Of a stretch of DNA of 12,466 bases, positions 5,860 to 12,466 are shown in pieces. The position numbers and the translations under genes were made by a program. The stretch spans positions 1-12,466 of the forward strand of contig SSGY01000107.1 of assembly GCA_008017145.1 (NCBI GenBank), written 5' to 3'. Position 1 is the stretch's first letter, and every line of letters starts with the position of its first letter. The notes under the pieces are model-generated. The model searched no databases and had not been told where the DNA came from. It worked only from the letters and a program-made list of their open reading frames with translations. The DNA comes from Neisseriales bacterium (GTDB taxonomy: Bacteria > Pseudomonadota > Gammaproteobacteria > Burkholderiales > UBA11063).

Positions 5860-7785
5860 TTATTTTTTGTCATTAACTTCAGTGTATTCTGCGTCAATCA
5901 CGTCATCTTTTGGCGCAGAACCAGAAGCCTGTTCAGCTCCAGCAGCACCTGCTGCACCAGCTTGTTGTTGATCAGCATACATCATTTCACCGATTTTTTG
6001 TGATGCAGTCATAAGCTCTTGAGTCTTAGCTTCGATAAGTTCTTTATCATCACCTTGAATCGCTTCTTCTACTGCTTTGATTGCTGCTTCAATTTTTTCT
6101 TTTTCAGAAGCATCAATCTTATCACCATAATCAGCTAATGATTTTTTCACAGTGTGAATCATACCATCAGCATGGTTACGTGCTTGCACCAAATCAGCGG
6201 CTTTTTTATCTTCTTCCGCGTGAGCTTCGGCATCACGTACCATTTGCTCGATTTCAGCTTCAGATAGACCAGAGCTAGCTTGAATGGTAATTTTGTTTTC
6301 TTTACCAGTTGCTTTATCTTTAGCAGATACGTGCAAGATACCATTGGCATCAATATCAAAAGTCACTTCAATTTGTGGAGTTCCACGTGGAGCTGGTGCA
6401 ATACCACCAAGGTTAAATTGACCTAGTGATTTATTACCAGTAACAATTTGGCGCTCACCTTGCAAGACATGAATCGTAACTTCAGGTTGATTATCCGCTG
6501 CAGTTGAGAATACTTGTGATGCTTTAGTAGGAATTGTCGTATTTTTATTGATCAATTTAGTCATCACATTACCCATAGTTTCAATACCAAGAGATAATGG
6601 AGTTACATCCAATAGCAATACATCTTTACGATCTCCAGCCAATACTGAACCTTGAATTGCAGCACCAACTGCAACCGCTTCATCTGGATTCACATCTTTA
6701 CGTGGCTCTTTACCAAAGAATTCTTTTACTTTGTCTTGCACACGTGGCATACGAGTTTGACCACCAACCAAAATTACATCGTCAATATCAGATGCAGATA
6801 AACCAGCATCTTTTAACGCTACGCGACATGGTTCAATAGTTGCATTCACCAAATCATCAACCAATGATTCAAATTTAGCACGAGTAACTTTCATTACCAA
6901 ATGTTTAGGACCAGTTGCATCCATAGTCACGTACGGTAAATTAATTTCAGTTTGGGCACTTGAAGATAATTCAATCTTAGCTTTTTCTGCCGCTTCTTTC
7001 AAGCGTTGTAATGCCATAACGTCTTTTTTAAGATCAATACCTTGTTCTTTTTGAAATTCAGATACAATGTGTTCAATCAAACGTTGGTCAAAATCTTCAC
7101 CACCAAGGAAAGTATCACCATTAGTTGACAATACTTCAAATTGGCTTTCGCCATCAACATCGGCAATTTCAATAATTGAAACGTCAAATGTACCACCACC
7201 TAAATCATAAACCGCGATCTTACGATCTTTACCTTCTTTTTTAGCTAAACCAAACGCTAGCGCAGCTGCAGTTGGTTCATTGATAATACGTTTAACATCA
7301 AGACCTGCAATCCGTCCAGCATCTTTAGTTGCTTGACGTTGGCTGTCATTGAAATATGCAGGTACAGTAATAACCGCTTCAGTTACTACTTCACCTAAAT
7401 AATCTTCTGCAGTTTTTTTCATTTTTTTCAAAATTTCAGCAGAAATTTGTGGCGGTGCTAATTCTTTATCATTAACTTTAATCCATGCATCACCATTTGG
7501 AGCTTTCATAATTTCAAACGGCATTAAACTAATGTCTTTTTGTACTTCTTTCTCTTCAAATCTACGACCAATTAAACGTTTTGAAGCATAAATTGTATTT
7601 TTAGGATTAGTAACAGCTTGACGTTTTGCTGGTGCACCAACTAAAGTTTCACCATCAGTATATGCAATAATTGAAGGGGTTGTACGCGCACCTTCTGCAT
7701 TTTCAATAACTTTTGGCTGTCCATTTTCAATTACAGCCACACATGAATTGGTAGTTCCTAAATCAATCCCGATAATTTTACCCAT
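5860..7785 (-). CDS. dnaK: Chaperone protein DnaK (Hsp70)
   Basis: 641 residues, normal full length. ATP-dependent cytosolic chaperone working with DnaJ and GrpE. The N-terminal ATPase domain has the phosphate-1 motif [14 protein letters not shown] (residues 4-17), the conserved [35 protein letters not shown] and [10 protein letters not shown]. The hydrophobic interdomain linker is present ([16 protein letters not shown]), then the beta-sandwich substrate domain and an alpha-helical lid. An Ala/Gly/Gln-rich segment precedes the tail [13 protein letters not shown], a slightly altered form of the usual EEVK-D ending. Start: ATG with AAGGA about 8 bases upstream. grpE and dnaJ are not adjacent; upstream on the same strand is the Bat operon. 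Transcription is probably independent, with a candidate heat-shock promoter at 8001-8028 and a terminator directly downstream. The sequence reads closest to betaproteobacterial DnaK as far as I can judge by eye. Confidence 0.99.
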   Translation of the reverse strand: MGKIIGIDLGTTNSCVAVIENGQPKVIENAEGARTTPSIIAYTDGETLVGAPAKRQAVTNPKNTIYASKRLIGRRFEEKEVQKDISLMPFEIMKAPNGDAWIKVNDKELAPPQISAEILKKMKKTAEDYLGEVVTEAVITVPAYFNDSQRQATKDAGRIAGLDVKRIINEPTAAALAFGLAKKEGKDRKIAVYDLGGGTFDVSIIEIADVDGESQFEVLSTNGDTFLGGEDFDQRLIEHIVSEFQKEQGIDLKKDVMALQRLKEAAEKAKIELSSSAQTEINLPYVTMDATGPKHLVMKVTRAKFESLVDDLVNATIEPCRVALKDAGLSASDIDDVILVGGQTRMPRVQDKVKEFFGKEPRKDVNPDEAVAVGAAIQGSVLAGDRKDVLLLDVTPLSLGIETMGNVMTKLINKNTTIPTKASQVFSTAADNQPEVTIHVLQGERQIVTGNKSLGQFNLGGIAPAPRGTPQIEVTFDIDANGILHVSAKDKATGKENKITIQASSGLSEAEIEQMVRDAEAHAEEDKKAADLVQARNHADGMIHTVKKSLADYGDKIDASEKEKIEAAIKAVEEAIQGDDKELIEAKTQELMTASQKIGEMMYADQQQAGAAGAAGAEQASGSAPKDDVIDAEYTEVNDKK

Positions 7786-7869
7786 ATTATTTCCTTTTAA
7801 AATTTGGATTTGCCAGCGCTAAGAAGAGATTTTCACCTTATCCTACCAATCAGTCCTTGATCAGTATAT

Positions 7870-7972
7870 TACTCATTCAGATTAGAAATGCTCGTAGGCG
7901 CTTTGCTACGCTGCTTACACCCAGTAAGTACGTCGCAAAGCAACGACCGAGAATGAAGAAAATGTTTGAGTA
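7870..7972 (-). repeat. Long imperfect palindrome in the dnaK leader
   Basis: The core pairs GCTTTGC (7900-7906) with GCAAAGC (7935-7941), ACG (7908-7910) with CGT (7931-7933) and CTTAC (7914-7918) with GTAAG (7924-7928) around the loop ACCCA. Outer arms CTCG/CGAG (7891/7948) and TACTCA/TGAGTA (7870/7967) extend it. It is visibly richer in G and C than its surroundings. It may be a REP-like or MITE-like palindromic repeat, or a structured 5' leader. It ends about 75 bases from the ribosome site, so it does not directly hide it. Confidence 0.6.
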
Positions 7973-8000
7973 TGTGGCATAAATTCTTTGTTATTTAGCA

Positions 8001-8028
8001 GATAAGGTTAATATTGAATATTTCAAGT
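8001..8028 (-). promoter_or_regulatory. Candidate heat-shock (sigma-32) promoter of dnaK
   Basis: On the minus strand CTTGAAA (8022-8028) matches the sigma-32 -35 consensus exactly. Thirteen bases later CCTTATCT (8001-8008) matches the CCCCATNT -10 consensus at five of the seven defined positions, and the spacing is normal for sigma-32. Transcription would start near 7994. DnaK is the classic sigma-32 target, which fits, but the match is by eye. Confidence 0.6.
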
Positions 8029-8060
8029 AATTTTTTTAGATTTTTTATAATTTTAATCCA

Positions 8061-8089
8061 CTGCTACACCAACTATGGTGACGTAGCAG
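8061..8089. other. Hairpin just downstream of batD
   Basis: CTGCTAC (8061-8067) pairs with GTAGCAG (8083-8089), and the inner ACC pairs with GGT across a bulge. It sits 28 bases past the batD stop, where a terminator would be expected, but no T tract follows on the minus strand. It may be a weak or factor-dependent terminator or an mRNA-end stabiliser for the bat transcript. Confidence 0.45.
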
Positions 8090-8116
8090 CAAATTAAATT
8101 GTTTTGGAGGTAGGAT

Positions 8117-9847
8117 TTAGCGCGGATAAAATTCGTCCAGTGATTTATCTTTTGCTTTAACAGCTTTTTTCTTTATAGTTAGAACTGAAATCTCGGCTGC
8201 AAATTCACCAAAATGACTAAATTTTGCATCACGATATAAGGCAAGATTAAATTGCTCAATCAAATCGGCTAACTTGGCATTCCTGTTATTCAGATCTTTA
8301 ATATCTGATACAGAATAAATCGAACGATTATAGTGCAACGAAGCAAAGCGCAATAAAGCTTTATTCATTGCTTGAACATCTTGGTTTTTACAGGCTACAA
8401 CAAAGGCGTTCAATGCCTCTTTTTCAGTAGTAATCTTTTCGATTATCGCCGTTTGAGCTGGATTAGATTTATTTATAACTTCTTGAGGCGTCTGATTAGC
8501 ATTTTTGCGTGAGCGCCACCATATAACTAAGGCTAAAACACTAATTAGCCACAGAGCGCCAATTGCCAGCGAGATATAAAACCAAATACTTTTCGGAGCA
8601 CTGTTTTTATTCTTAGCCGTGGTATTTTGGCTCGCTACAGCTTTATTATCCTCAATTGTATTAGCGGTTACTGCACTTGCTGTAGTCTTGCCATCGCTGA
8701 TTACCTCAAAAGAAGTTGCTGGAATCTGCGCGTGTTGCATGGTATCTGATTTTAAGTCCCACCATTCAACCTTAGTTGTCGGAAATTCAATTTTTCCTGC
8801 TTGGGTAGGCACATACGCGATTTTAAAAGTTTTATGCGCACGCAATTTGCCACCGACAATCACATCTGAGCTATTTGTTTTATCTGGATAAGCGTTAACG
8901 CCCTGTGGTTTACTAAATTCTAACTCCGGTAAAGAGCTTGCCATTACGCCATCTGTATTAATGGTAATCGTGCGAGTAATTGCTTCACCAACTTTGACTT
9001 GGTGTGAACTTTGTGACCAACTCTCACTAACATTTAGTGAATTAGCTGGCAGCCAGGTCATTGGATTAACCCCAGCTGGCGTTGACTTAACTTTTAACGT
9101 CAATGGCTTAGAGCTGATTACGAATGGTTGCTGATCCATCATCGCAAAGAAGCCACCACCTCTTTGATTTTGCCCAGCGCGCACGCCACGAATTTTCAAT
9201 GCTGGAATTATTATCTCTCCAGCGGCAGTTGGTGTAACCAAATATTTTTGTTCAACAACCTGATAGTTAGTATTACCTTGGGTATCCTGATATTGAATCG
9301 ATTTACCTTGTTGCTGAAACTTAGCATTGGGAATATCAAACTGTTCTAAGCTCAAATTAGCAACTGAAACGGCAATATAAACCTTTAAACTAATAACGAC
9401 TGGTACACCAACGTATGTCGTTTGTTTAAAACTACTTACATCAGCAAAAAGCTCACGGCGTGAACCAGCTGCTTGTTTACCAGAGACCGTACCACCTTGT
9501 ATAACCTCAATCGGAATTGCTGCAGTCATATCATTCCCTACTTTTAAAGCAGGAATAACTTGCTTGCCAGGATTTTTAGGCATTAATGTAACTTGGTAAG
9601 AGGACTGCGAACTCGTTTTGCCATTAACAATACTCATTTGGCTGCTACTACTGGTACCATAAATCTCAAAATTAGCATTTAATGGATTTAAGTCAGGCTT
9701 ATCACCAGAATCAGGTAAAACTATGGTTAACGTGAGGCTTTGACCAAGCGCAAGATTTGCATGATCAACACTTGCTTCCACTTGAGCATATGCCGCCTGT
9801 ACCATCATTAATGAAGCAATAATAAAACTTAATACTTTCTTATTCAT
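8117..9847 (-). CDS. batD: BatD-like protein (oxygen tolerance family)
   Basis: 576 residues. A Sec signal peptide covers about residues 1-21 (hydrophobic IIASLMMVQAAYA, then QVEASVDH). A long beta-rich periplasmic region made of Ig-like BatD repeats follows, opening with 'ASVD...L.LGQSLTLTIVL' and ending around 'IAYVPTQAGKIEFP'. One membrane helix lies at about 421-445 (IWFYISLAIGALWLISVLAL), and a basic cytoplasmic tail of about 130 residues follows. The BatD family is anchored in the inner membrane and accompanies VWA proteins; its molecular role is not settled, though it is linked to stress and aerotolerance in Bacteroides and others. The start overlaps the batC stop (TAATG, sharing one base), so it is translationally coupled and the last gene of the operon. 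The frame is intact. Confidence 0.88.
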   Translation of the reverse strand: MNKKVLSFIIASLMMVQAAYAQVEASVDHANLALGQSLTLTIVLPDSGDKPDLNPLNANFEIYGTSSSSQMSIVNGKTSSQSSYQVTLMPKNPGKQVIPALKVGNDMTAAIPIEVIQGGTVSGKQAAGSRRELFADVSSFKQTTYVGVPVVISLKVYIAVSVANLSLEQFDIPNAKFQQQGKSIQYQDTQGNTNYQVVEQKYLVTPTAAGEIIIPALKIRGVRAGQNQRGGGFFAMMDQQPFVISSKPLTLKVKSTPAGVNPMTWLPANSLNVSESWSQSSHQVKVGEAITRTITINTDGVMASSLPELEFSKPQGVNAYPDKTNSSDVIVGGKLRAHKTFKIAYVPTQAGKIEFPTTKVEWWDLKSDTMQHAQIPATSFEVISDGKTTASAVTANTIEDNKAVASQNTTAKNKNSAPKSIWFYISLAIGALWLISVLALVIWWRSRKNANQTPQEVINKSNPAQTAIIEKITTEKEALNAFVVACKNQDVQAMNKALLRFASLHYNRSIYSVSDIKDLNNRNAKLADLIEQFNLALYRDAKFSHFGEFAAEISVLTIKKKAVKAKDKSLDEFYPR

Positions 9848-10692
9848 TAGTTACCACCCTGTTGCTGCTGTTCATTTTGATAATCACGTAAGAATTTATT
9901 TCTCAAAAGTCCGCCCGGATCATCTGGGATTTGTGATAATGCCGCACGCAGTTCCTGATCCTGATAATTCTGCGGATTATTATTCATATTATTCGCTGCG
10001 GCAGGCGTTGGCGTAGCCCCAGGAGTTGGCGTCGGTAAGGCTTGATTTTGCTTAGGATCTGATTTGTTTTGATCTTGTTTAGCCTTATCCGCTGGATTTT
10101 CCTTCTTCTCTGAATTTTCAGGGCTATTCTTTTTCTGATCTTTCTGATCTTTCTGATCTTTCTGATCTTTCTGATCTTTCTGATCTTTCTGATCTTTCTG
10201 ATCTTTCTGATCTTTTTGATCTTTTTGATCTTTTTGATCTTTTTGATCTTTTTGATCTTGTTTATTTTGTTGTTCTTGCTGTTGCTTTAATTTTTTTACT
10301 AGCTCGCGATTATGCTCGGCATCTGGAAAATTTTTTTGTAATTCCAGTGCTTTGGTATAAGCATCAATAGCTTCCTGATATTTCTTCATCTGAGCTAAGG
10401 TATTACCCTGATTGTACCAACCATTGGCTGTTTTATCTTGCTTAAACATCTCCAAAGCTTGGTCATATTTTTTATCACGATAGTAAGCAACGCCTTTCCA
10501 ATGATTATCGTTAAATTTAGCCGCTGCCTCGCTATTTTTTTGTTGATCCAATAACCTTGCTGCTTGTTGATTCTGATTAAACCATAAATCCTGAAAGCTA
10601 AAAGCAAAAGCAGTATTAGATAGCATCAAGCCAAGCACGATGCAAGTTCCGCGTAACATATTGCGTAATGGAATTAATTTTTGTTCTAACAT
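9847..10692 (-). CDS. batC: BatC-like TPR protein with Asp-Gln-Lys tandem repeat
   Basis: 281 residues from the ATG at 10692. An ATG at 10707 would add five residues, but GGAG lies 5 bases before the 10692 ATG, so that start is preferred; it overlaps the batB stop as ATGTTAG. An N-terminal hydrophobic segment (CIVLGLMLSNTAFAF) is a signal peptide or anchor. TPR units follow: HWKGVAYYRDKKYDQALEMF and GWYNQGNTLAQMKKYQEAI. Then comes a charged low-complexity linker with 14 DQK units, a Lys/Asn/Gln/Pro-rich linker, and the ending QIPDDPGGLLRNKFLRDYQ, a C-terminal motif typical of BatC-type proteins ('IPDDP.GLLR.KF'). It probably scaffolds the Bat complex on the periplasmic side of the inner membrane. 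The linker length is likely variable between strains. Confidence 0.87.
   Translation of the reverse strand: MLEQKLIPLRNMLRGTCIVLGLMLSNTAFAFSFQDLWFNQNQQAARLLDQQKNSEAAAKFNDNHWKGVAYYRDKKYDQALEMFKQDKTANGWYNQGNTLAQMKKYQEAIDAYTKALELQKNFPDAEHNRELVKKLKQQQEQQNKQDQKDQKDQKDQKDQKDQKDQKDQKDQKDQKDQKDQKDQKDQKKNSPENSEKKENPADKAKQDQNKSDPKQNQALPTPTPGATPTPAAANNMNNNPQNYQDQELRAALSQIPDDPGGLLRNKFLRDYQNEQQQQGGN
10132..10257 (-). repeat. Coding 9-bp tandem repeat, 14 copies (DQK)
   Basis: Fourteen uninterrupted 9-base units, GATCARAAA on the minus strand, each encoding Asp-Gln-Lys within batC. In coding order the first five use CAA for Gln and the next nine use CAG, with no mixing. All units are multiples of three, so copy changes keep the frame. 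Confidence 0.97.
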
Positions 10693-11693
10693 AATTTCTC
10701 CAACCATCCTCTACGCGCTAACAATGCAAACAAAATCAATGCTCCCCAAATCAAATAATCACCGCGATCTTGCCATAAGCTTTCGGTTTGCGACTCAGCT
10801 GAAGCTTTAGCATCAAGATCATTTAAAGCAGCCACTTTTAATAAACTATCGACATCGCTATTATCGCCCTTGAATGCCACATATTCACCGCTACCAGTTC
10901 TTGCCAAATTCTCTAAACCGCTAACATCAAGATGCGTCAAACTCACATTACCATTAGCATCAGTTGCAAAATTACCATCATTACCTCTCTCAGGCGTCCC
11001 CTCCTTAGTTCCAATCGCCAAAACAGAAGTCACAAATCCTTGCTTGGCTAGATCACTCGCCTCAGTCAATGCACTGGCAGATGGTGAACTATCGGTAATC
11101 AAGATAATTTCGCCACGTGTTGATCCAGATTGTTTAAAAAGTTCGCCAGCTTTAGCTAGTCCTGCAGCAATATCTGAGCCCTGTACTGGAACAATGTTTG
11201 AGTCAAGCACTGGCACCATTGCAGCAATAGTATTACTATCTGCAGTTAGTGGTGACACCACAAAAGCACTGCTTGAAAAAACCACCATTCCCGTTTGCCC
11301 TTCTTTTATCGCATGCAGCAAATCAAGAACTTTATATTTAGCTCTTTGCATCCGTGAAGGCGTAATATCTATCGCATTCATTGATTGCGAAACATCCAGT
11401 ACAATTACCCGAGCAATATTTTTTTGATAAACTGGTGCAGCATAACGTGACCAACTAGGTCCACTTAGCGCAAACACAGTTAAAAACCAAGCAACCCCAA
11501 GTAGCACTATCATCCATGTCGAACGAGCCGAAGGAGAACTTACTAAAATATGCTCAAGCAAATGCGGATCACAATGCTCTTTCCAAACATTATTACTCGC
11601 TTGAGATTTTTTATGCCACAAGATAGCAATCAAGAGCGCTGGAATCAATGCCAGCCACCACCATGGACGTATAAAATGAAACGTTCCTAACAT
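10686..11693 (-). CDS. batB: BatB-like VWA-domain membrane protein
   Basis: 335 residues. Two N-terminal membrane helices (about 10-26 and 58-77) precede a von Willebrand factor A domain from about residue 92. The MIDAS metal site is intact: DVSQS at 100-104 (DxSxS), the Thr-containing loop PLTADSN, and the later Asp in IILITDSSPS. A third helix lies near the C-terminus (YLIWGALILFALLARR), so the VWA domain faces one side of the inner membrane between anchors, as in the family. 'FALSGPSWS' before the VWA domain is a recognisable BatA/BatB motif. It starts one base after the batA stop with a GGAGAAGG ribosome site, and its stop overlaps batC. It probably partners batA in a metal-dependent protein-binding complex; the ligand is unknown. 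Confidence 0.9.
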   Translation of the reverse strand: MLGTFHFIRPWWWLALIPALLIAILWHKKSQASNNVWKEHCDPHLLEHILVSSPSARSTWMIVLLGVAWFLTVFALSGPSWSRYAAPVYQKNIARVIVLDVSQSMNAIDITPSRMQRAKYKVLDLLHAIKEGQTGMVVFSSSAFVVSPLTADSNTIAAMVPVLDSNIVPVQGSDIAAGLAKAGELFKQSGSTRGEIILITDSSPSASALTEASDLAKQGFVTSVLAIGTKEGTPERGNDGNFATDANGNVSLTHLDVSGLENLARTGSGEYVAFKGDNSDVDSLLKVAALNDLDAKASAESQTESLWQDRGDYLIWGALILFALLARRGWLEKLC

Positions 11694-11694
11694 T

Positions 11695-12466
11695 TTACCT
11701 TCTCCATATTCTAATAATCATTAACAGAAAACTTAGTCCCAGAGCCACCCCAAGAGTCCACGGATAAAGCGGAGTCACAGGACGAATGGTAATTGCATCC
11801 GATTTAACTGGCTCAAGTTGATTAATTCGTGCATAAATATCGGATAATGCAGCACCATCCTCAGCACGAAAAAATTCTCCACCAGTAATTTGAGCAATTT
11901 GTTTAAGGCTATCAATATCCAAATCGCTAGACGGATTAACAATCTGCGTACCAAATATTCCCGGGATCGCCATTTGACTGGCACCAAGTCCAATCGTATA
12001 AATTTTGATATGTTCCTGTGCAGCAAGCTTAGCTGCAGCCAAAGGTTGCATTACGCCAGCATTATTGCCACCGTCGGTGAGTAATACCAGTGCTTTACTA
12101 TCACCGGGATAATTAAGAAATTGTTTAACTGATAAACCAATCGCATCACCAATTGCCGTTTGCGGTCCTGCTATTCCCAAAGTTGCATCATTTAACATTT
12201 GCCCAACCGTCTTACGATCAAATGTTAATGGTGTTTGTAGATATGGACGCGAGCCAAATAAAACCAAGCCCAAGCGATCTCCTGTACGCCCGCTGATAAA
12301 CTGATTGGCAACCCGTTTGACAACATCAATCCGCGTTTCAGTACCGCTACTGGTTTGCATATCGGGGGTTTGCATACTACCCGATAAATCAATTGCCATC
12401 AATAAATCACGTCCACTTTGCGGAAGCGTTAATGGTTTACCCAGCCACTGTATCCCAGCACCTGAA
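11695..12466 (-). CDS. batA: BatA-like VWA-domain membrane protein, 5' end outside window
   Basis: The frame is open to the right edge: 21 further codons lie upstream of the ATG at 12402 (…GAGIQWLGKPLTLPQSG, then RDLLMAIDLSGSM). The true start is therefore beyond the window; an initiation at 12402 would cut through the VWA domain's first strand. 256 residues are visible. The MIDAS motif DLSGS, the GLVLFGSRPYLQTPLT loop and ALVLLTDGGNNAG (MIDAS Asp) are intact, and a C-terminal membrane helix (PWTLGVALGLSFLLMIIRIW) ends the protein. The missing N-terminus should hold the first helices. It is the most upstream bat gene seen; in many proteobacteria MoxR-ATPase and DUF58 genes precede it, but that is not visible here. 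Confidence 0.9.
   Translation of the reverse strand, partial: SGAGIQWLGKPLTLPQSGRDLLMAIDLSGSMQTPDMQTSSGTETRIDVVKRVANQFISGRTGDRLGLVLFGSRPYLQTPLTFDRKTVGQMLNDATLGIAGPQTAIGDAIGLSVKQFLNYPGDSKALVLLTDGGNNAGVMQPLAAAKLAAQEHIKIYTIGLGASQMAIPGIFGTQIVNPSSDLDIDSLKQIAQITGGEFFRAEDGAALSDIYARINQLEPVKSDAITIRPVTPLYPWTLGVALGLSFLLMIIRIWRR

Larger units (their letters stand above)
7786..8116. other. dnaK leader and bat-dnaK intergenic region
   Basis: 331 bases with no credible gene. From the bat side it holds a hairpin (8061-8089), an AT-rich tract, a candidate sigma-32 promoter (8001-8028), a long imperfect hairpin (7870-7972) and the dnaK Shine-Dalgarno. If the promoter is right, the dnaK mRNA has an untranslated leader of about 210 bases. 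Confidence 0.6.

Noticed and set aside
6081..6839. Plus- and minus-strand short frames inside dnaK
   Set aside because: They are out of frame with dnaK, show codon-shadow composition and have no family features.
7870..7972. RNA thermometer controlling dnaK
   Set aside because: The palindrome is about 75 bases or more from the ribosome site and no segment complementary to AAGGA is apparent near the start codon.
8061..8089. Canonical intrinsic terminator of the bat operon
   Set aside because: The stem is clear but no T tract follows it on the minus strand, so only a hairpin is reported.
10132..10257. Regular short repeats that could suggest a CRISPR array
   Set aside because: The units are 9 bases with no spacers and lie in frame inside batC, so this is a coding tandem repeat.
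10870..11427. 185-codon plus-strand open frame
   Set aside because: It is antisense to the well-supported VWA domain of batB, has no recognisable motifs and no ribosome site; it is a shadow.
12336..12402. ATG at 12402 as the start of the first VWA protein
   Set aside because: The frame stays open to the window edge, and the residues before it (WLGKPLTLPQSGRDLL) belong to the BatA domain.

Overview
The window is AT-rich (roughly 35-40% GC by eye) and Gram-negative: it encodes an outer-membrane efflux lipoprotein, a periplasmic adaptor remnant and a proteobacterial DnaK. The DnaK C-terminal half and tail read most like betaproteobacterial proteins, so a low-GC betaproteobacterium (perhaps Neisseriales) is my best guess. 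That placement is inference from memory, not a search result.

Layout. (1) Positions 1-255 are one end of an IS256-family insertion sequence, with the transposase start on the minus strand and a terminal-repeat-like end near 255. (2) Positions 256-3639 (plus strand) are an efflux operon. It holds the last 53 codons of an HlyD/EmrA-type adaptor, two consecutive half-size FUSC-like membrane proteins and a NodT-type outer-membrane lipoprotein, coupled by stop/start junctions and overlaps. The IS cuts off the adaptor, so the exporter is probably defective or cut from its promoter. (3) Positions 3640-5820 are a decayed island: a gene-free stretch with two inverted repeats, a fragment of a HepT-like (DUF86) toxin, and a DUF262-AlbA_2 gene. 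The DUF262 gene carries an in-frame TAA at codon 21 and a -1 frame break at an A7 run that is also a canonical slippery heptamer. (4) Positions 5820-8028 (minus strand) are a solitary dnaK with a clear intrinsic terminator, a candidate heat-shock (sigma-32) promoter and a roughly 210-nt leader containing a long imperfect hairpin. (5) Positions 8061-12466 (minus strand) are a tightly packed Bat operon, batA-batB-batC-batD. It has two VWA membrane proteins, a TPR protein with a 14-copy Asp-Gln-Lys tandem repeat, and BatD. batA runs off the right edge.

Together: an envelope/stress block (Bat plus DnaK) is intact. The space between dnaK and the efflux operon has collected defence/toxin-antitoxin-like genes that are now broken, and the efflux operon has been hit by an IS. 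The most interesting items are the DUF262-AlbA_2 gene with its two lesions (pseudogene or recoded gene) and the unannotated HepT remnant abutting it.
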